This document shows, piece by piece, positions 27,733-36,664 of a stretch of 64,000 bases of DNA (within the stretch, counting starts at the first letter, position 1; each line of letters begins with the position of its first letter). The position numbers and the translations under genes were made by a program. The DNA comes from Ruegeria sp. HKCCD4315 (GTDB taxonomy: Bacteria > Pseudomonadota > Alphaproteobacteria > Rhodobacterales > Rhodobacteraceae), in contig NZ_WVRN01000001.1 in assembly GCF_013112245.1 (NCBI RefSeq), positions 810,501-874,500 on the forward strand. Reading direction: 5' to 3'. The notes below the pieces were generated by a model. That model was not told the origin of the DNA, did not search any database, and was given only the letters and a program-made list of their open reading frames with translations.

Positions 27733-27948
27733 TCACCGACGGCCTTCGGCGATGGCGTCAATGTCGCCACGGCACAGGCCGATGTCTTCCAGCTCGCGGT
27801 CGCTCAGAACGATCAGCGCGTTGCGGGTTACGCGGGCGTCATTCCATTCGATTGCGGCGTTCACGGCCGATACGAAATATGCGCCGATACGGCCAACGAG
27901 GCCGAACGAGCCAGTGGTGGCGATGCGGGTAGTGTCCAGTGCAGCCAT
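27733..27948 (-). CDS. DUF1127 family small protein (YjiS-like)
   Basis: 71 residues ending in the DUF1127 motif LSDRELEDIGLCRGDIDAIA (about residues 47-66). Such proteins are short, Arg-rich, often stress- or starvation-induced; some affect phosphate or carbon metabolism and RNA turnover. The reading frame is confirmed by the motif. It is convergent with the small membrane protein and ends before the shared terminator. A long AT-rich region upstream may hold a regulated promoter. Confidence 0.9.
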   Translation of the reverse strand: MAALDTTRIATTGSFGLVGRIGAYFVSAVNAAIEWNDARVTRNALIVLSDRELEDIGLCRGDIDAIAEGRR

Positions 27949-28100
27949 ATCCTGTTTCCTTCTGGTTTGTGTTCAATTTTCAATCTTGCGATCTGAGCGG
28001 CATCTAGTGCTGCCAATTCGTGTGCACAAGTACAGTTTTTGCATGTGTCCTATGCATTTTTTGCAATGCTCTGAAATGCTGAAACCCCCTTAATTTATTG

Positions 28101-28116
28101 GTAAATTTGCGTTAAC
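28101..28116. promoter_or_regulatory. CtrA-like box
   Basis: GTAA-N7-TTAAC differs by one base from the alphaproteobacterial CtrA consensus TTAA-N7-TTAA(C). It lies 153 nt upstream of the DUF1127 start and 167 nt upstream of ruvC. A single site can occur by chance in AT-rich DNA. Confidence 0.35.
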
Positions 28117-28220
28117 AAAGGTGACGTTTTCAGACCTTTTCGACGTCGTAAATCTGCTTTGGGGTCGCGACTGAGATACAGGTGTCGCTTTCAGACTTCA
28201 GGTCAATTCGCTTGGAAAAT

Positions 28221-28235
28221 GTTCACGCTTCGTGC
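28221..28235. promoter_or_regulatory. SOS-box-like site before ruvCAB
   Basis: GTTC-ACGCTTC-GTGC matches the alphaproteobacterial LexA box GTTC-N7-GTTC with one mismatch in the second half. It is 48 nt before the ruvC ATG, a position fitting repression of a DNA-repair operon. Confidence 0.45.
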
Positions 28236-28282
28236 TAGGCGTTGAAAAAAGATCACAAAACCCGAGCAGGCCGAGGCACAAC

Positions 28283-28780
28283 ATGCGAATTCTGGGCATT
28301 GATCCGGGGCTTAGGACCCTGGGGTGGGGCGTCATCGAATCAAATGGCAGCCGTCTGAGCCATATTGCCAATGGATTGTGCAAGTCAGATGGGGATGATC
28401 TGGGTGAGCGTCTGCTGTCGCTGCACAACCAGATTGTTGAGGTGATCGCCGATCATCAACCGGACCAGGCTGCGATCGAACAAACATTTGTGAACAAGGA
28501 TGGGGCGGGGACGCTCAAACTGGGTCAGGCGCGGGGCGTTGCGTTGCTGACATTGGCGCAGGCTGGATTGCCAGTTGGCGAATACGCTCCCAATCGGGTC
28601 AAGAAGACCGTCGTGGGTGTGGGTCACGCCGAGAAAGAACAGGTGCTCCACATGGTCAAGCTACAGTTGCCGGGCTGTCTGCCAAAAGGAGCCGATGCTG
28701 CTGATGCGCTGGCGATTGCGATCTGTCACGCTTATTACGGAAAGACGCAGCAGGCGGGTGTGAAAGAGGTTCGGGCATGA
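28283..28780 (+). CDS. ruvC: Holliday junction resolvase RuvC
   Basis: 165 residues. The acidic catalytic residues are visible: Asp in [10 protein letters not shown] (residue 7), Glu in [11 protein letters not shown], and the Asp pair in [14 protein letters not shown] near residue 140. It cuts Holliday junctions symmetrically. It starts at ATG 28283; an upstream in-frame extension lacks a ribosome site. Its stop overlaps ruvA by ATGA. Confidence 0.96.
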   Translation: MRILGIDPGLRTLGWGVIESNGSRLSHIANGLCKSDGDDLGERLLSLHNQIVEVIADHQPDQAAIEQTFVNKDGAGTLKLGQARGVALLTLAQAGLPVGEYAPNRVKKTVVGVGHAEKEQVLHMVKLQLPGCLPKGADAADALAIAICHAYYGKTQQAGVKEVRA

Positions 28781-29454
28781 TTGGCAAACTGACAGGGCGG
28801 CTGGATTATCGCGCAGCAGATCACGTTCTGATCGATGTTCGGGGTGTTGGCTATATCGTCTATTGTTCTGACCGGACCATGGCGGCGTTGCCAGGCGTGG
28901 GCGAGGCAGTCTCGATCTATACCGACATGGTCGTGCGCGAAGATCTGATGCAGCTTTATGGATTTCTGTCCTTGGTCGAAAAGGAATGGCATCGCCTTTT
29001 GTGCTCGGTTCAGGGCGTTGGCGCAAAGGTGTCTTTGGCCATCCTCAGCGCTTTGGGGCCGGATGGTGTAAGCCGCGCCATTGCCCTGGGTGATTGGGGT
29101 GCGGTCAAAGCGGCCAAGGGTGTTGGGCCTAAAACGGCGCAGAGGATTGTGCTGGACCTCAAAGACAAGGCGCCGGGTGTCATGGCCATGGGCGGCACGG
29201 TTGCCGAGGCGCTGGATGGGCCAGCGCTTGAAGTTGTCGAATTGGCCGAACCTGCGCCCGCGCCCAAGCGGTCGTCTAAACCGCCATCGGGGGCTGCTGC
29301 GGCGTCTGCCGGGGCGTTGTCGGCTTTGGCAAATCTTGGGTATGGTCCCTCCGACGCAGCAGCGGCTGTGGCTGAAGCAGCGGCAAGCCAGCCCGAAGCG
29401 GGCGAGGCCGAATTGATCCGCGCGGCGCTTAGACTGTTAGCTCCGAAAGGGTAA
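28777..29454 (+). CDS. ruvA: Holliday junction branch migration protein RuvA
   Basis: 225 residues, slightly longer than E. coli RuvA because of an Ala/Pro-rich linker ([19 protein letters not shown]) before the C-terminal RuvB-binding domain ([19 protein letters not shown]). Helix-hairpin-helix motifs appear at [16 protein letters not shown] and [18 protein letters not shown]. It binds the junction and holds RuvB. It overlaps ruvC by 4 nt and is 4 nt from ruvB. Confidence 0.96.
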   Translation: MIGKLTGRLDYRAADHVLIDVRGVGYIVYCSDRTMAALPGVGEAVSIYTDMVVREDLMQLYGFLSLVEKEWHRLLCSVQGVGAKVSLAILSALGPDGVSRAIALGDWGAVKAAKGVGPKTAQRIVLDLKDKAPGVMAMGGTVAEALDGPALEVVELAEPAPAPKRSSKPPSGAAAASAGALSALANLGYGPSDAAAAVAEAAASQPEAGEAELIRAALRLLAPKG

Positions 29455-29458
29455 GTGA

Positions 29459-30478
29459 ATGGTAGACGCTGATCCCACCCTGCGCCCGGACCCTCTGCCC
29501 GAGGACAACGACCGCGCCTTGCGCCCACAGGGGCTGAACGAATTCATCGGTCAGGCCGAGGCGCGGGCCAACCTGCGTATCTTTATTCAATCCGCCAAGC
29601 AACGGGGCGAGGCGATGGATCATACCTTGTTCCATGGCCCGCCGGGATTGGGGAAGACGACTCTGGCGCAGATCATGGCGCGTGAATTGGGTGTCAACTT
29701 TCGTATGACCTCTGGCCCGGTCCTGGCCAAGGCGGGTGATCTGGCGGCGATCCTGACCAATCTGGAAGCACGCGATGTGCTGTTCATCGATGAAATCCAC
29801 CGTTTGAACCCGGCGGTGGAAGAGGTGCTGTATCCCGCGATGGAGGATTTCGAGCTGGATCTGGTGATCGGCGAAGGACCTGCGGCGAGAACCGTGCGGA
29901 TCGAGTTGCAGCCGTTCACGCTGGTGGGGGCCACGACGCGAATGGGTTTGCTGACAACCCCTTTGCGCGACCGTTTCGGCATCCCGACGCGATTGCAGTT
30001 TTACACAGTCGATGAATTGCATGAGATCGTCACGCGCAACGCGCGGAAGCTGGGCGCGCCTGCAGATGACGATGGCGCACGAGAGATTGCGCGCAGGTCT
30101 CGTGGCACCCCTCGGATTGCGGGGCGGTTGCTGCGGCGGGTTGTGGACTTTGCCATCGTTGAAGGCGATGGGCGGATCACGCGCGAACTGGCGGACGGAG
30201 CCTTGACACGGCTGGGCGTGGATCATTTGGGACTGGATGGCGCGGACCGTCGGTATCTGAAGCTGATCGCTGAAAACTATGGTGGCGGTCCCGTTGGGAT
30301 CGAGACGATGTCGGCGGCCTTGTCTGAAAGCCGCGACTCGCTGGAAGAAGTTATCGAACCCTTTCTGTTGCAGCAGGGATTGATTCAACGCACCCCGCGT
30401 GGACGGATGTTGGCGCAAAAGGCGTGGACCCATTTGGGTATGGCTGCACCTAAGCGGCAGAGCGATCTGTTTGGTTGA
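29459..30478 (+). CDS. ruvB: Holliday junction branch migration helicase RuvB
   Basis: 339 residues. Walker [11 protein letters not shown] at about residues 59-68, Walker [12 protein letters not shown], sensor 1 [20 protein letters not shown], and the C-terminal winged helix with [12 protein letters not shown] and [12 protein letters not shown]. It is the AAA+ motor that drives branch migration with RuvA. It is the third gene of the ruvCAB operon, 4 nt after ruvA. Confidence 0.97.
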   Translation: MVDADPTLRPDPLPEDNDRALRPQGLNEFIGQAEARANLRIFIQSAKQRGEAMDHTLFHGPPGLGKTTLAQIMARELGVNFRMTSGPVLAKAGDLAAILTNLEARDVLFIDEIHRLNPAVEEVLYPAMEDFELDLVIGEGPAARTVRIELQPFTLVGATTRMGLLTTPLRDRFGIPTRLQFYTVDELHEIVTRNARKLGAPADDDGAREIARRSRGTPRIAGRLLRRVVDFAIVEGDGRITRELADGALTRLGVDHLGLDGADRRYLKLIAENYGGGPVGIETMSAALSESRDSLEEVIEPFLLQQGLIQRTPRGRMLAQKAWTHLGMAAPKRQSDLFG

Positions 30479-30541
30479 AGCCCGGGCGCAGAGATTCTAA
30501 GCCTTCGGCGAGAGTATTTTTGAAAAGATGAAGGGTTGGGT

Positions 30542-31165
30542 GTGACACCGGAAGAGATCGAGGCGCTGTTCACGCGCGAAAGCGGTGAGTTTCTGTTTGC
30601 CCGCTGGGGGCGGCCGATTGTGCCAATCGTGTTTGGTGTTGAAGACGAGACGCTAGCCACGGTGAAAGGTGCGTTTGAGGCCGTTGTCACTTTGGCTGGG
30701 CATCAGATGGCAGAAACCGATCCAGAACTTGGTGCCAACTGCATGGTCTTCTTTTTTCGGGACTGGCAGGAATTGCTGGAAGTGCCGGATCTTGATCGAC
30801 TGATCCCGGACCTTGGGCCGTTGGTGGAACGCCTGGTGGCTGCGGATGCCAATCAGTATCGCATATTCCGGTTTGAGGAAGACGGCACAATTCGCGCAGC
30901 CTTTGTATTTCTGCGAATGGATAAGGAGTTGTCCGAGGTTCCGGCGGAAACGCTTGCCCTTAGCCAGGTGGTGCAGACTGTCTTGCTTTGGTCCGATACT
31001 GCGTTTCGCACGCAATCACCGCTGGCTGTCGCAGGCGAGGCAACGATCCTGCGCCCTGACATTGCTGCATTGATCCGGGCCGCCTATGATCCGGTCCTGC
31101 CCGGGGCGGCCCTGGATGCGTCTCATGCGCTCAGGCTGTTTGCCCGGCTGGAGCTGCCACAATGA
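30542..31165 (+). CDS. Conserved hypothetical protein between ruvB and ybgC
   Basis: 207 residues, soluble, acidic. No recognised motif. Predicted alpha/beta with FLFARWGRPIVPIVFGVEDE near the start and MVFFFRDWQELLEVPDLDRL in the middle. GTG 30542 is the likely start with AAGG upstream. Its stop overlaps the ybgC start (ATGA), so it is co-translated with the Tol-Pal gene set. The fixed position hints at an envelope or recombination link, but nothing in the sequence proves it. Confidence 0.75.
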   Translation: MTPEEIEALFTRESGEFLFARWGRPIVPIVFGVEDETLATVKGAFEAVVTLAGHQMAETDPELGANCMVFFFRDWQELLEVPDLDRLIPDLGPLVERLVAADANQYRIFRFEEDGTIRAAFVFLRMDKELSEVPAETLALSQVVQTVLLWSDTAFRTQSPLAVAGEATILRPDIAALIRAAYDPVLPGAALDASHALRLFARLELPQ

Positions 31166-31545
31166 AACACGTGTACCCGGTTCGCGTTTACTATGAAGAC
31201 ACTGACATGGGCGGTGTCGTCTATCACGCGAATTACCTGCGGTACATTGAGCGTGCCCGATCAGATTGGGTGCGCAATCTGGGCAATGATCAGAACGCAA
31301 TGCGTGAGGAAGGTATTGTTTGGGTCGTGCGGCGGGTTGAGGCCGATTACCTTTCGCCTGCCAAGTTTGATGACGAGTTGATTGTTGAAACCGAAGTGAC
31401 TGAGATTTCCGGCGTGCGCCTGACGATGGCGCAGCTGGTTCGGCGGGGGGAAACCGAGATTTTTCGCGCTTCGGTCACGGCCGTGTGCATCAACAAGGAT
31501 GGCAAGCCGATCCGCCTTCCGGCAGAGATTCGCGCATTGATGTAA
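31162..31545 (+). CDS. ybgC: Tol-Pal associated acyl-CoA thioesterase YbgC
   Basis: 127 residues, single hot-dog domain. The active-site Asp lies in YYEDTDMGGVVYHANYLRY, the family signature. It hydrolyses short-chain acyl-CoA and is the standard first gene of tol-pal operons. It overlaps the preceding hypothetical gene by 4 nt; a gap of about 110 nt before tolQ may hold an additional promoter. Confidence 0.95.
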   Translation: MKHVYPVRVYYEDTDMGGVVYHANYLRYIERARSDWVRNLGNDQNAMREEGIVWVVRRVEADYLSPAKFDDELIVETEVTEISGVRLTMAQLVRRGETEIFRASVTAVCINKDGKPIRLPAEIRALM

Positions 31546-31655
31546 CAATTTGCGGACGAAGGGTGGTTCTATTGGCTTTTCAACCCCAACTGCGTTAGCG
31601 TTTGGCAAAACAAGGCCAAGCAAACGGCCGTCAGGCAAAAACAAAGAGCAGGTTC

Positions 31656-32351
31656 ATGGAAGCTGAAACGCTGGCGCTGGCGCAGGAGATCGATTTCTCC
31701 ATGTGGGGGCTGTATGCCCGCGCGACCTTTATCGTCAAATTGGTGATGTTGATGCTGATCGGCGCATCGATCTGGTCCTGGGGCATTATCATCCAAAAGC
31801 TGATCAACTATCGGGCCGCGCGTCGTGAGGCGCAGGTGTTCGACGAAAGCTTTTGGTCGGGCAACCCATTGGATGAGCTGTTTGAGCAGATCGGAACACA
31901 ACCGGACGGCAGTTCTGAAAAGATCTTTGCCGCAGGTATGATCGAATGGCGAAGGTCACACCGAAATGATGGTGGGCTGATCGCCGGTGCAACTGCGCGG
32001 ATCGACCGATCGATGGATGTTGCCATCGCAAAAGAGGCGGAGACCTTGCAGAAAGGGTTGCCCATTTTGGCCACGGTGGGATCAACCGCGCCGTTTATTG
32101 GCCTGTTCGGTACCGTCTGGGGCATCATGAATGCCTTTATCGAGATCGCTGAGCAGCAGAACACCAATCTGGCCGTTGTCGCCCCAGGTATCGCCGAAGC
32201 GCTGTTGGCGACGGGTCTGGGTCTATTGGCCGCGATCCCGGCGGTTATTTTCTACAACAAGCTCAGCGCGGATAGTGATCGGATCGTTGGAGGGTATGAG
32301 GCTTTTGCCGATGAGTTCGCCACTATTCTGTCGCGTCAGTTGGACAGCTGA
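31656..32351 (+). CDS. tolQ: Tol-Pal system proton channel protein TolQ
   Basis: 231 residues with three transmembrane helices: LVMLMLIGASIWSWGIIIQK near residue 30, and the pair around LPILATVGSTAPFIGLFGTV and LLATGLGLLAAIPAVIFYN. The conserved Thr/Pro/Gly positions of the MotA/TolQ/ExbB channel are present. With TolR it uses the proton gradient to energise TolA. The start is ATG 31656; earlier in-frame sequence lacks a ribosome site. Confidence 0.95.
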   Translation: MEAETLALAQEIDFSMWGLYARATFIVKLVMLMLIGASIWSWGIIIQKLINYRAARREAQVFDESFWSGNPLDELFEQIGTQPDGSSEKIFAAGMIEWRRSHRNDGGLIAGATARIDRSMDVAIAKEAETLQKGLPILATVGSTAPFIGLFGTVWGIMNAFIEIAEQQNTNLAVVAPGIAEALLATGLGLLAAIPAVIFYNKLSADSDRIVGGYEAFADEFATILSRQLDS

Positions 32352-32353
32352 CC

Positions 32354-32830
32354 ATGGGCGCGGCAGTTCAGCAATCTTCGGGTGGTAACGGGCGCAGGCG
32401 CGGACGGCGTCGCGGGCGCGCTCAGCCCATGGCCGAGATCAACGTGACCCCGTTTGTGGACGTCATGTTGGTGTTGCTGATCATATTCATGGTCGCGGCA
32501 CCGCTGCTGACCGTGGGTGTTCCTGTCGATCTGCCTAAGACTGCGGCAAGCGCTTTGCCCGGTGACAACGAGGAACCATTGACCGTGACGCTCACCGCAG
32601 ATGGGCGCGTACAAATCCAGACGACGGATGTCTTGCGCGAAGAGTTGATTGGCAAGCTGCGCGCGATTGCGGCAGAGCGGAGCAGTGACCGTGTGTTCCT
32701 GCGCGCTGATGGTGCAATTCCCTACGCGCAGGTGATGCAGGTCATGGGCGCGCTGAATGCGGGTGGGTTTTCCAACGTTGGCCTTGTGACCGATACGGGC
32801 GGGCCGACGCTGGATGAAGGTGGAGAGTGA
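32354..32830 (+). CDS. tolR: Tol-Pal system protein TolR
   Basis: 158 residues. An unusually Arg/Gly-rich cytoplasmic start (GNGRRRGRRRGRAQP) precedes MAEINVTPFVDVMLVLLIIF, which contains the proton-carrying Asp of TolR/ExbD (about residue 36). A periplasmic domain follows. It starts 2 nt after the tolQ stop. It pairs with TolQ as the stator. Confidence 0.95.
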   Translation: MGAAVQQSSGGNGRRRGRRRGRAQPMAEINVTPFVDVMLVLLIIFMVAAPLLTVGVPVDLPKTAASALPGDNEEPLTVTLTADGRVQIQTTDVLREELIGKLRAIAAERSSDRVFLRADGAIPYAQVMQVMGALNAGGFSNVGLVTDTGGPTLDEGGE

Positions 32831-32839
32831 GGTCGCACG

Positions 32840-33943
32840 GTGGATACCGGCACCAAGATTTCGGCGATTGCGCATGTCAGCCTGATTGGCGTCGCGCTTT
32901 TTGGCGGCACCTTCCGGTCCGAGCCGTTGCCGATGGCCGTGCAGGATGTTTCCGTGATTACCGCTGAACAGTTTGCGGCCATGACTGCGCAGCGCGACGC
33001 GCCTGACGTTTCCGAAGTACCGGCTGCTCTTCAGCAACCACCCGAACCTGAGCAGACCGAAACCACTGCTCCGGAGGCGGTGGTTGAGGAACAGTCGCGC
33101 CCCGAACCCGTGGTTCCTGCTGAACCTGACCCTGAACCTGCGCCCGTTATCGTTGAGGCCCCGCCAGAGCCCGATCTGCCGGAAGAGCCACCTTCGTTGG
33201 CCGAGCCTGAGGTTGAAACCGTTGCACAGCCCGTGCAGCCCGAGCCTGAGGCGCAGCCACGCCCTGCTGATCGCGTTGCGCCCGAGGCGATAGCGCCGCC
33301 GCCGCCCGAAGCGACACCGGATGAGTTTGAAACTCCACCGGTGTCATTAGATGAGGGCGCTGAGGTGCAGCAGGAACAGCAAGATCAGACCGCCCCGGAT
33401 GAGGCCGCGCCAGAGATCGTGACCGAGGCGGAAGAGACCAAGGAACCGCTGCTCAGTTCACCTCGTCCGCGCACGCGCCCCAATCGGCCCAGTCCGCCGC
33501 CCGAACCGGAAGTTGCTGAAACGCCCGACGCGACCCCGGAATCTGAAGCGCAGGCAGACGAAACTGCGATAAACGATGCCTTGGCTGAAGCCCTGGGCGC
33601 AGGCACCGAGCCCTCGGGTCCGCCGCTCACCAGCGGTGAGAAAGATGCGATGCGACTGGCTGTCTCCAGATGCTGGAACGTAGGTTCACTGTCTACAGAT
33701 GCACTGAACACGGTGGTTGTTGTTGCGTTTTCGCTGAACCGTGATGGTACAGTTGTAGGCGGTAGTATTCGGATGCTGGACAGCTCGGGCGGGTCTGCCG
33801 GTGCCGCCAATCAGGCTTACCAGGCTGCCCGACGCGCGATTTTGCGCTGTGGAGCCAAAGGATATGACTTGCCTGCTGACAAATACGCTCAGTGGCAGGA
33901 TGTTGAGATTACATTCAATCCCGAGAGGATGCGGATCAAATGA
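32840..33943 (+). CDS. tolA: Tol-Pal system protein TolA with Pro/Glu-rich linker
   Basis: 367 residues. An N-terminal membrane anchor ([19 protein letters not shown]) is followed by residues about 55-240 that are rich in Pro, Glu, Ala and Gln, and then a C-terminal TonB/TolA-like domain ([20 protein letters not shown] ... [13 protein letters not shown]). In E. coli the middle domain is a long Lys/Ala helix; here it is acidic and proline-rich, so it should be extended. GTG start at 32840, 9 nt after tolR. It overlaps tolB by 4 nt. Confidence 0.88.
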   Translation: MDTGTKISAIAHVSLIGVALFGGTFRSEPLPMAVQDVSVITAEQFAAMTAQRDAPDVSEVPAALQQPPEPEQTETTAPEAVVEEQSRPEPVVPAEPDPEPAPVIVEAPPEPDLPEEPPSLAEPEVETVAQPVQPEPEAQPRPADRVAPEAIAPPPPEATPDEFETPPVSLDEGAEVQQEQQDQTAPDEAAPEIVTEAEETKEPLLSSPRPRTRPNRPSPPPEPEVAETPDATPESEAQADETAINDALAEALGAGTEPSGPPLTSGEKDAMRLAVSRCWNVGSLSTDALNTVVVVAFSLNRDGTVVGGSIRMLDSSGGSAGAANQAYQAARRAILRCGAKGYDLPADKYAQWQDVEITFNPERMRIK

Positions 33944-35259
33944 TGAAACTTCTGACCAGCCTCTTTGTCGGCCTGACCCTAATGTCCGCGCCGGTTTACG
34001 CACAAAACGGCCCCCTGCGGCTGGAATTGGACCAGGGCATAATCGAGCCCTTGCCCTTTGCGGTTCCCAATTTCGTGCCCGATGGCCCCTCTGCCGCGCA
34101 ATACGCGCAGGATATTTCGCGTGTGGTGGCAGCGGATTTGACCGGGACGGGCCTGTTTCGCGAAATCTCATCGGATGCGTTCATCAGCCGGGTCAGCAGT
34201 TTTGAAGCGCCAGTACAATTTGCTGACTGGAAAGCAATCAACGCTGATGCACTGGTCACCGGGGCAGTCAATGTTTCGGGGAAACGATTGACGGTTCGGT
34301 TCCGTGTCTGGGATGTGTTCTCGGGTCAGGAACTTGGCACCGGCCTGCAACTGGCAGGTACGACCGATGGTTGGCGTCGCATGGCGCATAAGGTGGCTGA
34401 TCAGGTCTATAGCCGGATCACGGGCGAAGGGGGGTATTTCGACAGTCGCGTGGCTTTCGTGTCGGAAAGTGGACCCAAGGATCAACGCCTCAAGCGGTTG
34501 GCGATCATGGATTACGACGGCGCAAATGTGCAGTACCTGACCGACAGTTCCGCCATCGTACTGGCACCGCGCTTTTCACCCACAGGTGACCGGTTGCTTT
34601 ACACCAGCTACGAAAGCGGCAGCCCGCGCATCTATGTTCTGGATGTCGGACGCGTGAAACGGCAGGAACTCAAGACCCAGGACGGCACCATGAGCTTCTC
34701 GCCCCGCTTCTCGCCAGATGGTCGGTCGATCGTGTATTCGCTGATTCAGGGCGGTAACACGGATTTGTGGAAGATGGATCTGGCCTCGGGTCAAAGTACA
34801 CGCCTGACCAACACGCCTGCAATCGAAACGGCACCCAGCTATTCACCGGATGGCAGCCGCATCGTTTTTGAAAGCGACCGGTCGGGCACGCCGCAGCTCT
34901 ACGTGATGCCCGCAAACGGGGGAGAGGCAACGCGGATCAGCTTTGGCGCGGGGCGCTATGGCACCCCGGTTTGGTCGCCGCGCGGCGATTTGATTGCTTT
35001 TACCAAGCAAAACAAAGGCCGGTTCCACATTGGCGTCATGCGCACAGACGGGTCGGAAGAGCGGTTGCTGACGGCGTCATTCCTGGACGAAGGCCCTACC
35101 TGGTCGCCCAATGGTCGCGTTATTATGTTCACCCGCGAAACGCAGGGGGCAAGCGGTAGGGCCTCGCTGTATTCAGTGGATATATCGGGCCGCAACCTGC
35201 GCCCGGTACGCACTCCGGATGGTGGCAGCGACCCGTCATGGGGCCCATTGCAGAATTGA
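33940..35259 (+). CDS. tolB: Tol-Pal system beta-propeller protein TolB
   Basis: 439 residues with a signal peptide (cleavage near VYA-QNG). An N-terminal alpha/beta domain is followed by the six-bladed propeller with repeated PRFSP-DG and [11 protein letters not shown] elements. Periplasmic; binds Pal and TolA. ATG 33940 overlaps the tolA stop (ATGA). Confidence 0.96.
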   Translation: MMKLLTSLFVGLTLMSAPVYAQNGPLRLELDQGIIEPLPFAVPNFVPDGPSAAQYAQDISRVVAADLTGTGLFREISSDAFISRVSSFEAPVQFADWKAINADALVTGAVNVSGKRLTVRFRVWDVFSGQELGTGLQLAGTTDGWRRMAHKVADQVYSRITGEGGYFDSRVAFVSESGPKDQRLKRLAIMDYDGANVQYLTDSSAIVLAPRFSPTGDRLLYTSYESGSPRIYVLDVGRVKRQELKTQDGTMSFSPRFSPDGRSIVYSLIQGGNTDLWKMDLASGQSTRLTNTPAIETAPSYSPDGSRIVFESDRSGTPQLYVMPANGGEATRISFGAGRYGTPVWSPRGDLIAFTKQNKGRFHIGVMRTDGSEERLLTASFLDEGPTWSPNGRVIMFTRETQGASGRASLYSVDISGRNLRPVRTPDGGSDPSWGPLQN

Positions 35260-35331
35260 TCGCAGCAAAGTTCACAACGAATCGCGCCTGTGGTAGACAG
35301 GCGGCAATAATCAAAACACGAGGCACTTGAA

Positions 35332-35838
35332 ATGAACGTATTGAGCAAAGTTCTGGCGCTGGGCGCACTGAGTGTGATTGCCGCCTGTACAAATAACGAC
35401 CCTTCTGCGTTGGGGGGCGGTGGCGCAGGTGGCACTGGCGCAATCGTGCCGGGCTCGCCAAGCGACCCACGTTCGCCGGCGTATTTCCAGCAGACGGTTG
35501 GCGACCGTGTCCTTTTCGCTGTTGATCAGTCCACCCTTACGCCGCAGGCACAAACAGTGCTGCAAGGGCAGGCTGAATGGCTGCTGGCCAACCCTGATTT
35601 TGTCGCCACGATTGAAGGGCACGCGGATGAACAGGGTACGCGGGAGTACAACCTTGCACTGGGTGCGCGCCGGGCTAACGCTGCACGCGAATATCTGATT
35701 TCCCGCGGTGTGGCAGGTAATCGACTTAAAACAGTCAGCTACGGCAAGGAACGCCCGATCGAGATTTGCAGCACCGAGGACTGCTATTCCAAAAACCGAC
35801 GCGCGGTGACGGTGCTGACCGGGTCAACTTTGGGGTAA
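35332..35838 (+). CDS. pal: Peptidoglycan-associated lipoprotein Pal
   Basis: 168 residues. Lipobox SVIAAC puts the lipidated Cys near residue 21. A Gly-rich linker leads to the OmpA-like domain, where GHADEQGTREYNLALGARRA holds the Asp and Arg that bind diaminopimelate. It anchors the outer membrane to peptidoglycan. It lies 72 nt after tolB. Confidence 0.96.
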   Translation: MNVLSKVLALGALSVIAACTNNDPSALGGGGAGGTGAIVPGSPSDPRSPAYFQQTVGDRVLFAVDQSTLTPQAQTVLQGQAEWLLANPDFVATIEGHADEQGTREYNLALGARRANAAREYLISRGVAGNRLKTVSYGKERPIEICSTEDCYSKNRRAVTVLTGSTLG

Positions 35839-35842
35839 GACG

Positions 35843-36664
35843 ATGCGTATTGCAGGATGGGTTTTGGCAGCCGTCGTGGCAACGGCGGGCGTGGCAAAGG
35901 GACAGGATCAGCAGACCTTGGCGGATATTCGTCAGGAGCTGACTGTGCTGCATGTCGAGATACAGCGCCTGAAGCGCGAGTTTTCCACCACAGGATCGCC
36001 TGCGCCCAACCTTTCCGGCAGTTCGGTGCTTGAGCGTGTCGACGCGATTGAAGCAGAGCTGCAGCGTCTGACGCGCCAGACCGAGCAATTGAACCAACGG
36101 GTGCAGAATATCGTCACTGACGGCACAAACCGCATCGGGGATCTGGAGTTTCGGCTGGTCGAACTGGAAGGCGGAGACCTGTCCGCGCTTGAGGAAACAT
36201 CAACACTGGGCGGTGACACGGTGTCAGAAACGGGCTCGGCGAACGTTGCAACGCCACCTGCAACTGACCAAACCGAGCTTGCCGTGGGCGAGCGCGCAGA
36301 TTTCGATACGGCGTCGCAAGCTTTGACCGATGGGGATTTCCAGACCGCCGCTACCATGTTTGCGCAGTTCGAGGCAAACTATCCCGGCAGCCCTCTGGCC
36401 CCTGAAGCGAACCTTAAACGAGGCCACGCCCTTGAAGGTCTGGGCGACACCCGCGAAGCGGCCCGTGCCTTTTTGGCCAGCTTTACCGGTGATTCCGAGG
36501 GGGCCTTTGCCCCCGAGGCTCTGTATGAGCTGGGCGCGGCATTGGGCCGATTGGGACAAACCGATCAGGCCTGTATCACGCTGAACGAGGTCGGGGTGCG
36601 TTTCCCCTCTGCGCCCGCTTTGTCGAACGCCACGCAAGAGATGACCGCGCTGGGGTGTTCTTGA
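35843..36664 (+). CDS. cpoB: Cell division coordinator CpoB (YbgF)
   Basis: 273 residues: signal peptide (about 1-20), trimerising coiled coil (about 26-98, LADIRQELTVLHVEIQRLKR and VDAIEAELQRLTRQTEQLNQ), an acidic linker and TPR repeats from residue 150 (DFDTASQALTDGDFQTAATM and on). It is periplasmic and coordinates PBP1B with Tol during constriction. It is 4 nt after pal and its stop overlaps the tilS start. Confidence 0.93.
   Translation: MRIAGWVLAAVVATAGVAKGQDQQTLADIRQELTVLHVEIQRLKREFSTTGSPAPNLSGSSVLERVDAIEAELQRLTRQTEQLNQRVQNIVTDGTNRIGDLEFRLVELEGGDLSALEETSTLGGDTVSETGSANVATPPATDQTELAVGERADFDTASQALTDGDFQTAATMFAQFEANYPGSPLAPEANLKRGHALEGLGDTREAARAFLASFTGDSEGAFAPEALYELGAALGRLGQTDQACITLNEVGVRFPSAPALSNATQEMTALGCS

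Larger units (their letters stand above)
27949..28282. promoter_or_regulatory. Divergent intergenic region between DUF1127 and ruvC
   Basis: 334 nt without a gene. It is AT-richer than its surroundings. It holds direct repeats TTTTTGCA at 28036-28043 and 28058-28065, a CtrA-like site at 28101-28115 and an SOS-box-like site at 28221-28235. I see no convincing sigma70 pair and no ORF with coding character. Confidence 0.5.
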
